Assembly (NCBI GenBank): GCA_024277195.1
Contig: JAJRVS010000050.1
Coordinates: 1-64,000, forward strand
Direction: 5' to 3'
Length of the DNA stretch: 64,000 nucleotides
Source of the DNA: Verrucomicrobiota bacterium
GTDB taxonomy: Bacteria; Verrucomicrobiota; Verrucomicrobiia; Verrucomicrobiales; DEV007
The notes beneath the pieces are model-generated. The model was not told the origin of the DNA. It did no database searches and saw nothing but the letters and a program-made list of their open reading frames with translations. Made by a program: the position numbers and the translations under genes. Numbering within the stretch: position 1 is the stretch's first letter; each line of letters begins with the position of its first letter. Shown here one piece after another: positions 45,162 through 54,765 of this stretch.

Positions 45162-45668
45162 TTATTTACGGCGGCGTTTGATGGCCTCAGTGAGTTCCAT
45201 AATTTCCTTTTTTTTGTCGGCAATTTGTCTATTGTGTTCGGTTTGCATTCCTGGGTTTGTTTGTTCCCCTTGGACTTCTTTTTCCAATAGAATAATGCTT
45301 TTTTGCAGTTGGCTGATTCTTTCTAATCGCGTTTGGATATAGGGCGGGTTATTTCTGGCAACAGCGGGCACCAGGGTTTCATCGGTTTTTGTCAGAGGCA
45401 GTTGCTCAACATATTTCCTGTCTTTTGGATTTAATTTACTTAGCGGGTATGAGAAAAATTTTGAATCTTTTACGCGGATGAATTCTATATGCGTAGCGGT
45501 GCGCCCCGTGATGTTGACGGCGATGGTGGATCCGTCTTTGGGATCGCTGAAGGTGCGGTCGATAGGGTATTTTGCATCTTTATTGCACGCAGAAACACTG
45601 AACACGATGGTAATGAGAATGCATAAACGCAAGAATACTTGCTGTAGGGGAATGTTTTTAGGGAGCAT
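45162..45668 (-). CDS. SHD1-like small lipoprotein
   Basis: The ATG at 45668 (MLPKNIPLQQ) gives a 168-residue lipoprotein (SVSAC, Cys28). The frame is open to 45845, overlapping the TPR gene, but that portion has no signal. An SHD1-like domain (FSDPKDGSTIAVNITG ... SKFFSYPLSKLNPKDRKYV, about 39-87) is followed by a coiled coil (about 110-168). It is a paralog of the next gene: both share KDSK-F--P--KL---D--YV and a C-terminal helix with LEKEV or LREEV. The pair may be coexpressed with the TPR gene upstream. Confidence 0.73.
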   Translation of the reverse strand: MLPKNIPLQQVFLRLCILITIVFSVSACNKDAKYPIDRTFSDPKDGSTIAVNITGRTATHIEFIRVKDSKFFSYPLSKLNPKDRKYVEQLPLTKTDETLVPAVARNNPPYIQTRLERISQLQKSIILLEKEVQGEQTNPGMQTEHNRQIADKKKEIMELTEAIKRRRK

Positions 45669-45777
45669 GATGTGGAAACCCGTTATGGTGATGTATTCTC
45701 TAACACAATTGTAAGTCCCAATCAAACGGCAGATCTGTGTCAGTTTGAAAATCGCGTCACCTATGGTCGTATGTTTT

Positions 45778-48342
45778 TCATCGTTGCGGTTGATCCCATA
45801 TAAAGTGTTTGAGCCGAATGTAATCAGCGAGTTTGGCTGCTTCAATTGCTCTTGGGCTGCCTGAGTTAGCCAGGCTGTCAGCTATATGAATGGCGTTTTG
45901 CCATTCTTTTTTCTCGCGGAAAAGTCGTATGGCGCCCAGACCTGCGCGGAAAAACCAATCCACTTGAGCGACCGGAGCATTGGTATTGGTGCTCTTGCTA
46001 AGACGGTCACTTTTCACCACATCATTGTAGGTGCTCAAGGCGTCATCCACGCGACCCAGGCGCTCCAGACATTTTGCCTTGCGCACTGCTGCTTGATTGC
46101 GCCAGGAAAGGGAAGCTTTACTCTCACTGAGGATGCTGTCGAATGAATGAATGGCGTTCAACAGCAGATCCGTATCGTTGTTTTTAGCAGTAGCTAGATT
46201 GAACATGGCTTGCCCCCGGTCAGCCAATACGGCTAACCTCAGCTCGGTAGGTGCAGCAGGCTGGTGCTCGAGGATGCTGTCGAAAGCTGCAATGGCGTCA
46301 TCAAATTCATCGAGCTTTAATTTGAATATGCCCTGCTCATGACGAGCATAGAGGGCTAATGGTGTGGATTCGTTTTCGGCGAGTTTGCCCCATAATTCAA
46401 TCGCCCGTGCTTGGTCCGCACCTTGTTTAGAGAGGCTGGCAGCTTTACCGGCAGCAAAAAGAGCCGGGGCGGCCAGAGGGGAGTCGGGGTGATAGGCGGC
46501 GACTTGTTCCAGGGTGTTGATGGCTTGAAAGTAGTCTTTTTCTTGATAATAAGCGGCTCCTAGTTTCATTCTTATTTCCGCAGATCTTTGCGAGCGAGGC
46601 CAGTGATCAAGGTAGCGTAGAGCTTGTTCGATAATTCCAGAGTGGTTGCCGTCGCTCTCTTCAATCCAAACCGCAATGTAGTCTAGAGATTCCTGCTGTT
46701 GCTGGGACATGGTGCCTTCTGCTGCGGCTTCCAAATGTTCTCTGGCGGAAACCGGCTTGGGGGGGACTTCGTTGAGATAGAGTTCAGCAAGTGCTAGATG
46801 AGCGTCTGCGGTGCGCTCAGCTTGAGGGTGTTTTTCCAGAAAAAGTGCCAGCCGGTCAAAAGCTTGGGTGACGGATTGAGGAGCGAGGAAAAGGGCTTGT
46901 TCAAGCAGTAACTCAGCTTGTAAGTTTTGGTTCTTCCCTTGTTTTAATAAATGCTGGTATTGGAGGAATGTTTTGTCGTCATTTGCATGCAGAGCTGTCA
47001 GCGCCACGTTGAAGGATGCCTGGTCAGATGAGCTTCCTTGACTCTTGTCCGCATTGTTTTCAGCTGCGCTGAACTGGCTTTCCGCTTTAATATAATCGCC
47101 TTGATTGAAGGAGGCCAAAGCTTGCAAGAAGGTGAGCTGAGGAAGCAACGCGGAGGGCGCATCGGCTAGGCGCATTTGCTTTAGCAGTGCTTGCGCCGGA
47201 TTGAGTTTTTTCTGAGTGATGAGAAGCTCTGCAATTCTCAGTTGGGCCCGGATGACCACAGGATGGCTTGGATGTTGTTTAACAAAATCCTCAAGTTCTT
47301 TAACTGAATCCTGGGCAAGGTGGAATTGGGCGTAAGCTTGCCGTTCGGGATGGATGGCGTCTTCATTGGCCCATTGTTTGAGGTTTTGATGGATTTCGGT
47401 TTTTGAAAGTGCGCCGTTTTGAAGCAATTGATCAAAGGCTGGGTAAAGGAAAGGGGTGTCCGGGTGATCTTTGATCAGATGTAAAAAATGACCCAGGGCT
47501 TGCTCCTTTTGCTTGATAGCCAAGTAAGCTTCGCCAAGTAATAATACTGCTTTTTGGTGAGTTGATTGAAATACGGGGTTTTCATTTTTGCGCAAATTTT
47601 CAAGGTAAGAAATGGCTTTGGGGAAGTCGCTTGATTGCATCGCAATACGAGCCCGCAGGTAAAGAAATGCATTTTGATCGATGAGGGGTTGGCTGTCATT
47701 TTCGTGCGAACCTAGTAAAATTGTAGCCGCTGCTACGTTTTGGTTCTGAAGTTCGAATTGCGCACCGGTGAGACGGACCCGCGCGGACATTTCAGGATCG
47801 GTTGTGTCGAGCAGGGGTTTGAGCAAGTCCCGTGCTTCGATCAGTTTTTTTTGCCGGGCTTGGTTCTGTGCCAGAGCAAGCGTTGCCCACTCATGATAGG
47901 GGTGATGTTTAAAGTCGTCTCCAGCGAGAAGTTGCTGAAATTCTTTTTCGGCTGAGGCAAGGCTGCCGTTTTCTGTCAGCGCCAGAGCATTCCAGAATCG
48001 AGAGGAATCACTTTTTTGCAATTCATCATGGAGGGAAAATAAAGCGGTGGCTTGCTCGTATTTTTCGTCACGCACCAAGGCTTCCAACAATAGTTGGAAG
48101 GTCTGTTGTTGATCCTGTTGCCCGGTTGGTGGGCTTTCCTGATTCAGTAAGCGTTCAAGTTTTTGCACCGCCAATGCCGGTCTGCCATCACTTAATGATT
48201 GAATAGCATCCCTGAATTCCGTGGATGTTTCGGCAGATGAAAGCCCGGGGCTGAGGAGCAATGATACAGCCGACAGGCACAGGTATAGCCTGCTTTTATT
48301 GAGAGTCAGCAGATGGTAAAATAGATGAAACAAAGACGTCAA
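45778..48342 (-). CDS. Large secreted tetratricopeptide-repeat protein
   Basis: This 854-residue protein starts with a signal peptide (LCLSAVSLLLSPGLSSAE, about 21-38) and is almost wholly TPR-like helical repeats, with typical A/G/Y-rich helix pairs such as ALGHFLHLIKDHPDTPFLYPA and RMKLGAAYYQEKDYFQAI. Such secreted TPR proteins serve as periplasmic scaffolds, for example in outer-membrane or polysaccharide machines. The start is a TTG at 48342 whose TTGA overlaps the TGA stop of the DUF5069 gene by four bases; no ATG is available near the signal peptide, so coupling with that gene is likely. Function is unknown. Confidence 0.82.
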   Translation of the reverse strand: MTSLFHLFYHLLTLNKSRLYLCLSAVSLLLSPGLSSAETSTEFRDAIQSLSDGRPALAVQKLERLLNQESPPTGQQDQQQTFQLLLEALVRDEKYEQATALFSLHDELQKSDSSRFWNALALTENGSLASAEKEFQQLLAGDDFKHHPYHEWATLALAQNQARQKKLIEARDLLKPLLDTTDPEMSARVRLTGAQFELQNQNVAAATILLGSHENDSQPLIDQNAFLYLRARIAMQSSDFPKAISYLENLRKNENPVFQSTHQKAVLLLGEAYLAIKQKEQALGHFLHLIKDHPDTPFLYPAFDQLLQNGALSKTEIHQNLKQWANEDAIHPERQAYAQFHLAQDSVKELEDFVKQHPSHPVVIRAQLRIAELLITQKKLNPAQALLKQMRLADAPSALLPQLTFLQALASFNQGDYIKAESQFSAAENNADKSQGSSSDQASFNVALTALHANDDKTFLQYQHLLKQGKNQNLQAELLLEQALFLAPQSVTQAFDRLALFLEKHPQAERTADAHLALAELYLNEVPPKPVSAREHLEAAAEGTMSQQQQESLDYIAVWIEESDGNHSGIIEQALRYLDHWPRSQRSAEIRMKLGAAYYQEKDYFQAINTLEQVAAYHPDSPLAAPALFAAGKAASLSKQGADQARAIELWGKLAENESTPLALYARHEQGIFKLKLDEFDDAIAAFDSILEHQPAAPTELRLAVLADRGQAMFNLATAKNNDTDLLLNAIHSFDSILSESKASLSWRNQAAVRKAKCLERLGRVDDALSTYNDVVKSDRLSKSTNTNAPVAQVDWFFRAGLGAIRLFREKKEWQNAIHIADSLANSGSPRAIEAAKLADYIRLKHFIWDQPQR

Positions 48343-48863
48343 GTGGTCGGGTGGGAGTGGATATAGCTGAGAACCTTACTGTCATCGTCACCTGCAGCCC
48401 ATACCAGTCTCAGAAAGTCTGCCGGAGCGATGTCATGGGTTCTGAGGAAATGGCGATCCCCGCCACAGCCAAACATGCTTTCGGGATGCAGTTCGCCGCG
48501 CAGCTTGGCTCGTGCTTTGGCTAGTATTCTAGGCAGCCAGACAAGGCCTTCCAGCTCGGCATCTTTTGCAGGGAGATCACCAGAGCGCACATGGGGCTCG
48601 CTGGTTTTGCCATGTTGTACGACATCGAGGTAGTCGCGGCGGACGGAAGTGATCATCAGCGCAGTGGTGGGCGAGGGATCGTTGTGCACAGCGCAATCTT
48701 CGACATAATCAAAAAACTCCAAGGGCTGGTAACCGATGGACTTGAGAAAGTCATGGTCACTCTCATCATACCAATGGTGGTAATCCTTGTCGTCGGCGCG
48801 ATAGCTGGAGAGGCAGCGTTCAAAGAGGTTGTTGAAAGTGAAATCCCAAGTGTAGTTTTGCAT
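48339..48863 (-). CDS. DUF5069-domain protein
   Basis: This 174-residue protein carries the DUF5069 pattern: LEGLVWLPRILAKARAKL in the middle, MFGCGGDRHFL and later DFLRLVWAAGDDDSKVLSYI. The family is found mainly in verrucomicrobia and planctomycetes and has no known role. The stop overlaps the TTG start of the TPR gene by four bases. It has no signal peptide and appears cytoplasmic. nadA ends 30 bases further along its upstream side, on the same strand. Confidence 0.75.
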   Translation of the reverse strand: MQNYTWDFTFNNLFERCLSSYRADDKDYHHWYDESDHDFLKSIGYQPLEFFDYVEDCAVHNDPSPTTALMITSVRRDYLDVVQHGKTSEPHVRSGDLPAKDAELEGLVWLPRILAKARAKLRGELHPESMFGCGGDRHFLRTHDIAPADFLRLVWAAGDDDSKVLSYIHSHPTT

Positions 48864-48892
48864 GATAAATAGTGAGTTTTACGAATCGGAAG

Positions 48893-49837
48893 TTAGCGGC
48901 TGAGTTCAAGCATTCTTTGCAGCGGAGCTTCGGCTTGTTGGCGGATTGTTTCCTCCATGGTGACTTCCGGGCTGAGGTTGAGCAGGCAGTCGTGTAATTT
49001 TTGCAGCGTATTCATTTTCATGAATTTGCAATCAGCACAGTTGCAGCGGTCAGTAGGGCCGGCGATCAAGTTTTTATCAGGCGCTTCTTTTTGCAAGCGG
49101 TGCAACATGCCACTCTCGGTGATGACGATGATGTTTTTTGCCGGGCTGTCACGACAGAACGTGATCATTTTCTCTGTGGAGCAGACTTCGTCGGCAAGCA
49201 AGCGAACGGCAGTGGTGCATTCGGGATGGGCAACGACAGCTGCGTCCGGGTATTCATCCTTGATTTTTTGAATGCTGTCGCGGGTGAATTCAACATGAAC
49301 GTAACAGGAGCCTTGCCACAGATCCATCTTGCGTCCGGTTTGCTGCATCACCCATTCTCCGAGGTTTTGATCCGGAACAAAAAGAATAGGTCGATCCGCA
49401 GGGGCGGCTTCAACGATTTTCACCGCATTGCCACTGGTGCAGATGCAGTCACAGAGGGCTTTGACCCCTGCACTGCAGTTGATGTAGGCGATGACGTAGT
49501 AATTTTTATCCTGATTCTCTTTAAGGAAGGCCTCCAAGTCGGGAGCCGGACAGGACTCTTCCAACGAACAGCCGGCATCTTTGTCAGGTAGGATGACGGT
49601 TTTGTCCGGGTTGACGATTTTTGCTGTTTCCGCCATGAAATGCACTCCACAAAAAGCAATCACATCGGCGTCGGTTTCACTGGCACGGTATGCCAGCCCC
49701 AGCGAGTCCCCCACATAATCGGCGATATCCTGAATCTCTCCGATTTGATAGTTGTGAGCCAAAATGACGGCGTTGCGCTCTTTTTTCAGAGCGAGAATCT
49801 GTTCACGAAGGTCGGTGCCTGTGGCGACGGCTGGCAT
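48893..49837 (-). CDS. nadA: Quinolinate synthase
   Basis: NadA condenses iminoaspartate with dihydroxyacetone phosphate to quinolinate in NAD synthesis. The 314-residue length is usual. Family motifs: AHNYQIGEIQDIADYVGDSL, INCSAGVKALCDCICTS, SCYVHVEFT, VAHPECTTAVRLLAD and GPTDRCNCADCKFMKMNTL. The three ligands of the [4Fe-4S] cluster should lie in the CSAGVKA region, HPEC and the CNCADC region. nadB and nadC are not in the window. Upstream on the same strand is a rhodanese lipoprotein, 55 bases away. Confidence 0.94.
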   Translation of the reverse strand: MPAVATGTDLREQILALKKERNAVILAHNYQIGEIQDIADYVGDSLGLAYRASETDADVIAFCGVHFMAETAKIVNPDKTVILPDKDAGCSLEESCPAPDLEAFLKENQDKNYYVIAYINCSAGVKALCDCICTSGNAVKIVEAAPADRPILFVPDQNLGEWVMQQTGRKMDLWQGSCYVHVEFTRDSIQKIKDEYPDAAVVAHPECTTAVRLLADEVCSTEKMITFCRDSPAKNIIVITESGMLHRLQKEAPDKNLIAGPTDRCNCADCKFMKMNTLQKLHDCLLNLSPEVTMEETIRQQAEAPLQRMLELSR

Positions 49838-49892
49838 GGTTTATGTAAAGTGCTGAAATAGAAGGGAATTGAGGACAGGTTTATCACCCATC

Positions 49893-50393
49893 TTACTTTT
49901 CAATCGGAAGCTGTTCCTTGCCCCAGTCCATCATTCCTCCATCGAGATGCAGGATGTGATGAAATTTGAGTTTCTTGAAGATGCCTAGTGAGCTGGTGCT
50001 GCGTCCGCCACTGCGACAATGAACCAAGTAGGTTTTGGTTGGATCTAGTTTTTTCAGCTCTTCTGCAAATGAGGAAGCTTTGAAATCGATGTTGATGGCA
50101 CCTTTGATATGCCCGCTGGAAAACTCATCAGGAGTGCGCACGTCCAGTATCACTGTCGTGGGGTTTTTCTTGAGGTGTTCAGCAGCTTGGACAGCAGAGA
50201 CGTGTTCGAGCTTATGCTGAGTCGCAGGTTTTTTGTCAGCTTTGCTCTTAGCTTGCGCCGGAGCCTCTTTAGCGACACTGCTGGAAGGCGAGCTGCCTTT
50301 TTTCTGTGCGGGAGGGGCATCGTTTTTTTGACAACCTCCACTGAAAATAGCAGCGCTGATCACAAGGGCGGGAAAGACGTAAATGGTTTTCAT
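49893..50393 (-). CDS. Rhodanese-domain lipoprotein
   Basis: This 166-residue protein is exported as a lipoprotein (FSGGC, Cys21). A Ser/Lys/Pro/Ala linker leads to a single rhodanese domain (about 65-160) with VILDVRTPDEFSSGHIKGA and active-site C126-R-S-G-G-R-S, so sulfur transfer or thiosulfate metabolism at the envelope is plausible. It is divergent from the amidase gene at 50463 and precedes nadA. Confidence 0.87.
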   Translation of the reverse strand: MKTIYVFPALVISAAIFSGGCQKNDAPPAQKKGSSPSSSVAKEAPAQAKSKADKKPATQHKLEHVSAVQAAEHLKKNPTTVILDVRTPDEFSSGHIKGAINIDFKASSFAEELKKLDPTKTYLVHCRSGGRSTSSLGIFKKLKFHHILHLDGGMMDWGKEQLPIEK

Positions 50394-50462
50394 AAAATAG
50401 GAGGTGTAAAAAATTGTTGCTGTAAGCTTGAACTATGGTGATATCCAGTGAGAAGTAGAGCA

Positions 50463-51266
50463 ATGAATGTAGTGCTTTGTCAAACCAATATCATCTGGGA
50501 GAATAGGGAGGCTAATTTTGTCAGAATCAGAGAATTGCTTGAAACAACAGGCCCTGCAGCCCAAAGCCTGTTGATTTTGCCAGAAATGTTTTCCACCGGA
50601 TTTTCGATGAATGTGGATAAAATCGCTGAAGATGATCCTTCCGAGGTGGAAGGTTTTTTGACAGAACTGGCGACTGAATATGATTGTGCTGTCATCGGTG
50701 GACTGGTTACCCGAGTGGCAGGAGCGGGAGATGAATCTAATTCGGCTGAATCCGGGGGTGAGGCAAAAGGCAAAAATGAATTGCTGGTAGTGGACGCAAA
50801 GGGGGCGGAACTGACCCGTTATCAGAAGATTCGCACCTTTCGTTATACCAATGAATATGAACATTACCAAAGAGGCAAAGAGGTTCGTCTGTTTGAGTGG
50901 GGAGGTTTTAAAATTTGTCCGCTGATTTGTTATGACCTGCGTTTTCCCGAACTGTTCCGTCGGGGAGCGGCGCAGGGAGCACAAGTGTTTGTGGTGATTG
51001 CCAGTTGGCCGTCAGCACGGGTGGATCACTGGTTGACTTTGCTGCGCGCCCGCGCCATTGAGAACCAGGCTTATGTGATTGGGGTGAATCGTTGTGGTGA
51101 AGACCCCAATTGGGATTACCCGGGCGCGAGTGTGGTGATCGACCCCCATGGCAAGGTGCTCGCCGATTCGGGCAAAGATGAACAACTGGTCACGGTGAAT
51201 TTGGAGTTAGATGTGGTGGAGGATTGGCGCAGGGAGTTTCCCGCTTTGGTGGATTTGGAGATATAA
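50463..51266 (+). CDS. Nitrilase-superfamily omega-amidase
   Basis: This 267-residue enzyme is of the omega-amidase (YafV-like) branch of carbon-nitrogen hydrolases. The Glu-Lys-Cys triad is E41 (LPEMFSTGF), K122 (YQKIRTF) and C156 (PLICYDLRFPELFR). The length is usual. An upstream start at 50448 adds five residues; ATG 50463 gives the natural MNVVLCQTN. It likely hydrolyses omega-amides of 2-oxo acids such as 2-oxoglutaramate; exact substrate is unproven. The gene is divergent from the rhodanese gene and 101 bases upstream of the copper fusion. Confidence 0.88.
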   Translation: MNVVLCQTNIIWENREANFVRIRELLETTGPAAQSLLILPEMFSTGFSMNVDKIAEDDPSEVEGFLTELATEYDCAVIGGLVTRVAGAGDESNSAESGGEAKGKNELLVVDAKGAELTRYQKIRTFRYTNEYEHYQRGKEVRLFEWGGFKICPLICYDLRFPELFRRGAAQGAQVFVVIASWPSARVDHWLTLLRARAIENQAYVIGVNRCGEDPNWDYPGASVVIDPHGKVLADSGKDEQLVTVNLELDVVEDWRREFPALVDLEI

Positions 51267-51367
51267 GAGTAGCTCAGGTCTGCTCGTATCACGTCATTGC
51301 GCCGGTGTTTTTCAGGACAGGCTGTGGGAATGCATGTAGCCATTTAACCCGACCTTACAGACTTTTT

Positions 51368-54300
51368 ATGAAAACCACCTTATTCATACCCCGGTTGATT
51401 CTTTTGCTTCTGGTCACTCTTTTGCTTGCCGGCGTGGGGACACTGACCGCCCAGAAAAAAAAGAAAAAAGATCCGCTGCGCCCAACGCCGATGCCCGAGG
51501 TGGATGACGCAAAAAATGCTAAAACGGGCAAGGCACCTCCGAGCCAGGACCCCAAGCTGGCAGCTTTTGGTATTTATGAAAATACAAGTGCCTTGCCGAA
51601 AAAGGTGGCTGCCGTGGATACCCTTTTGCCACTCAAATTGAAAGAGGGGGATCGCATTGCTTTTATCGGTAATACTTTATTTGACCGGGCGGCGGATTTC
51701 GCCCATTTTGAATCCTTTCTTCAACTGGCCTATCCGGATCATCAGTTGGTGATTCGCACCCTTGCCTGGTCGGCGGATGAGACGGATGTGCAACCTCGCC
51801 CGGACAACTTCGCCAGCAGCAAACAACATCTGGCCTACGAAAAGATCGACGTCATTTTTGCAGCTTTCGGATTTAACGAATCGTTCGCAGGGGTCGAGCG
51901 GTTACCTGAATTCAAATCAAAGCTGACCACCTACCTTATCGATCTCAAAACCAGCGCTTTTAATGGCAAGACTGGTCCCCGGATTGTATTGGTCTCGCCG
52001 ATTGCCAATGAAAATATCGATCAGGCATACTCAAAACAAGCATCTGTAACGGGTACGGCAGCTTTGCAAATCCCTGCTGCCGATATGAACAACAAGCGTC
52101 TGGCCGCTTATAGCCAGGCGATGGCAGAAGTGGCAGCAGAACAAAAAGTTGGTTTTGCGGATGTGTTCGCCTCGACTCAAGCGGCGATGGCCGACGGGCA
52201 AAGTGATCTCACTATCAATGGATCGCACTTGAACAATGAAGGTTACAAGGTTTTTGCCGACCAGCTTTTTCGTCAGACTTTCAGCGTATCTCCTCCCAGC
52301 GCTAACGAAGAATTGCGAGCGGTGGTCATCGATAAAAACCAACAGTATTTCCATCGTTACCGACCGCTCAACACTTTTTATTATACCGGTGGACGCAGCA
52401 AGACTTACGGTTATCTCGATTTCCTACCTGCGATGCGCAATTTCGGCATCATGGTGGACAACCGGGACCAACGTACCTGGCAGATTGCCCAGGGCAAGAC
52501 CTTCGAGGGAAAACCCGTTGACGATTCCAATTTACCCCCACTGGGGCCGGTGATCGAATCGCGTGGAGCTAACAAGTGGTTGTCGCCGACGGCTGAGTTG
52601 GCTGAATTTGACATCGATCCACGTTTTGAGGTCAATCTGTTTGCTTCCGAAGAAGAGTTCCCCGAAATCGCTTGCCCGATCCAAATGCGTTGGGACGCAC
52701 GCGGGCGTTTGTGGGTCGCTTGTTCCACTACTTACCCGCATCTTTATCCGGGCAATAAACCCAATGACAAAATTGTCATTCTTGAAGACACCGACCACGA
52801 TGGTAAAGCCGACAAGTCCACGGTTTTTGCCGATGATCTTGAAATCCCATTGGCTTTTGAGCTGACTAAAAACGGGGTTTATGTTTCCGAAGAACCCCAT
52901 CTGGCGCTGATCCTTGATACGGACGGGGATGACAAAGCGGATTATAAAGAAAAAATTCTGACCGGTTTTGGCACCGAAGATTCCCATCACGCTTTGCATG
53001 ATTTTCTCTGGACTCCGGACGGGGATCTGATGTTCCGCGAATCGGTTTTTCATCACTCCCAAGTGGAAACGCCCTATGGGCCGATTCGTGCGGACAATTC
53101 TGCCTGGTTTCGTTTTCGGCCTAAAACTCAAAAGCTGATCACTTTTGGCAACTACCCGAACACCAATCCCTGGGGGGCGACTTATTCCGATTGGGGGCAT
53201 CACGTCGCTAGTCATCCAATTTTTGCCAGTGCCTTTCACGCCACCAATCCGCCCTATCCCAAGCAACACCCGAAAGCTAGTAATCTTCCCGCTTATTCAG
53301 GGGTTGCAGGGCATGAATTTGTTGATTTCCCGATGTGGCCTGAAGAGCTGCAAGGCGGGTTTATCAAAAATCGTTATAAACCAACCAATCGAGTTGAGAT
53401 GCATCAATGGGTAGAGAAGGATGATCACTTTGAGGAAAAATACCTCGGGGATTTGTTGTTTTCAAAAAACCTCAGTTTCATTCCGGTTGATCTGCGCTAC
53501 GGCCCGCGTGGGGCGATGTACATCTGTGATTGGTATAATCCGGTGAAAGGTCACATGCAGTATTCTTTACGCGATCCCCGCCGTGACCGGAAGTCCGGGC
53601 GTATTTGGCGCATTGTGCCTAAAGGAGCCAAGCTACAAGACCCGCCAAAAATCGGCGGTGCCAGTATTGCCGAGCTGCTCGACAATTTGAAGCGCCGTGA
53701 ATACCGCTACCGTTATTGGAGCAAACGTGAATTGCGAGATCAGCATGATCCGATCGCCGTAGCCCAAGCGCTCGATGCCTGGGTGGAAAACCTGGATCCA
53801 GCCGACCCGCGTTATCGCCATCACCAGGTCGAAGCCTTGTGGACTTATCGCAGTGTGGATGCGACCGAGCGGGGGGATTTGTTGCGTGAGTTGCTCAATT
53901 GTGATGAGCAACACGCCCGCGCTGCTGCTACGCGTCAGTTGCGCTATTGGAATCAAGATCAAGCGGCGACTATCACAGAACTTTCCGCACGGGCAAAAGA
54001 TGACAATGGTATCGTCAGAATGGAAGCCGCCAATGCGGCGACTTATATCGGCAGCAAGGAAGCCCTCGACGCAATACTGCCGATTCTCGATCTGCCAATG
54101 GGGGACCATTTAACTTACACCATGCAGTGTGCCATCGGAGCAGAATCGCTGAATCGATATTGGGAAGGCAATGAAGCTTACCTCAGCAGTCACCCCAAGT
54201 TGCTGGCTTTCAGTAAAACCCTGGTCGTCAAAAAACAAAAATTTAAATCGCTCAATCCCAAAACAAGTGCAAAAGACAAGGCTTTTGACCGGCAAAAGAA

Positions 54301-54676
54301 CATCAAAACGGTGAGGATATCCTGCATTCCCGAACGTATTTCCTACACCTTGACCAAGTTCGAAGTGAAACCCGGAGAACCGGTTAAACTGGTCTTCACC
54401 AACCCCGACGTCACTCAGCATAATCTCTGTATCGTCGAACCGGGGGCCTTGCAAGAAGTGGGCATGGCGGGTAACGAAATGGCAAAGGATCCCAAAGGGA
54501 TCGACAAAGGTTTCATTCCTGATTCGCCGAAAATCCTACATCACACGCCTTTGTTGGGTGAGAACACCCGTTTCATCCTGCGTTTTAACGCACCGAAAAA
54601 ACCTGGCATTTACCCTTATCTCTGCACTTTTCCAGGTCATTGGGTGATCATGAAAGGGGAGATGGTGGTCAAATGA
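51368..54676 (+). CDS. SGNH-dehydrogenase-cupredoxin fusion, secreted
   Basis: This 1102-residue protein is a fusion of parts seen separately at 70-4596. The ATG at 51368 gives a clear signal peptide (about 6-29). SGNH-like domain: FIGNTLFDR (about 99-107, Thr for Ser), GFNES and NGSHLNNEGY (His287, Asn for Asp), then FHRYRP. Beta-propeller dehydrogenase (about 430-830): DTDHDGKADK and DTDGDDKADY loops and CDWYNP. A short HEAT region follows. The C-terminus (about 985-1102) is an azurin/plastocyanin-like cupredoxin with copper ligands H1018, C1086, H1091 and M1095. It replaces the cytochrome c domain of the first locus. The enzyme substrate is unknown. Confidence 0.88.
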   Translation: MKTTLFIPRLILLLLVTLLLAGVGTLTAQKKKKKDPLRPTPMPEVDDAKNAKTGKAPPSQDPKLAAFGIYENTSALPKKVAAVDTLLPLKLKEGDRIAFIGNTLFDRAADFAHFESFLQLAYPDHQLVIRTLAWSADETDVQPRPDNFASSKQHLAYEKIDVIFAAFGFNESFAGVERLPEFKSKLTTYLIDLKTSAFNGKTGPRIVLVSPIANENIDQAYSKQASVTGTAALQIPAADMNNKRLAAYSQAMAEVAAEQKVGFADVFASTQAAMADGQSDLTINGSHLNNEGYKVFADQLFRQTFSVSPPSANEELRAVVIDKNQQYFHRYRPLNTFYYTGGRSKTYGYLDFLPAMRNFGIMVDNRDQRTWQIAQGKTFEGKPVDDSNLPPLGPVIESRGANKWLSPTAELAEFDIDPRFEVNLFASEEEFPEIACPIQMRWDARGRLWVACSTTYPHLYPGNKPNDKIVILEDTDHDGKADKSTVFADDLEIPLAFELTKNGVYVSEEPHLALILDTDGDDKADYKEKILTGFGTEDSHHALHDFLWTPDGDLMFRESVFHHSQVETPYGPIRADNSAWFRFRPKTQKLITFGNYPNTNPWGATYSDWGHHVASHPIFASAFHATNPPYPKQHPKASNLPAYSGVAGHEFVDFPMWPEELQGGFIKNRYKPTNRVEMHQWVEKDDHFEEKYLGDLLFSKNLSFIPVDLRYGPRGAMYICDWYNPVKGHMQYSLRDPRRDRKSGRIWRIVPKGAKLQDPPKIGGASIAELLDNLKRREYRYRYWSKRELRDQHDPIAVAQALDAWVENLDPADPRYRHHQVEALWTYRSVDATERGDLLRELLNCDEQHARAAATRQLRYWNQDQAATITELSARAKDDNGIVRMEAANAATYIGSKEALDAILPILDLPMGDHLTYTMQCAIGAESLNRYWEGNEAYLSSHPKLLAFSKTLVVKKQKFKSLNPKTSAKDKAFDRQKNIKTVRISCIPERISYTLTKFEVKPGEPVKLVFTNPDVTQHNLCIVEPGALQEVGMAGNEMAKDPKGIDKGFIPDSPKILHHTPLLGENTRFILRFNAPKKPGIYPYLCTFPGHWVIMKGEMVVK

Positions 54677-54765
54677 CCGGCAACGTTGATTGTAATTTGA
54701 GAGCATTCGCAGCTTGAAGCTTCAAATGAATCCTGGGTAATACTAAAAGTCACAACACAGCTACT

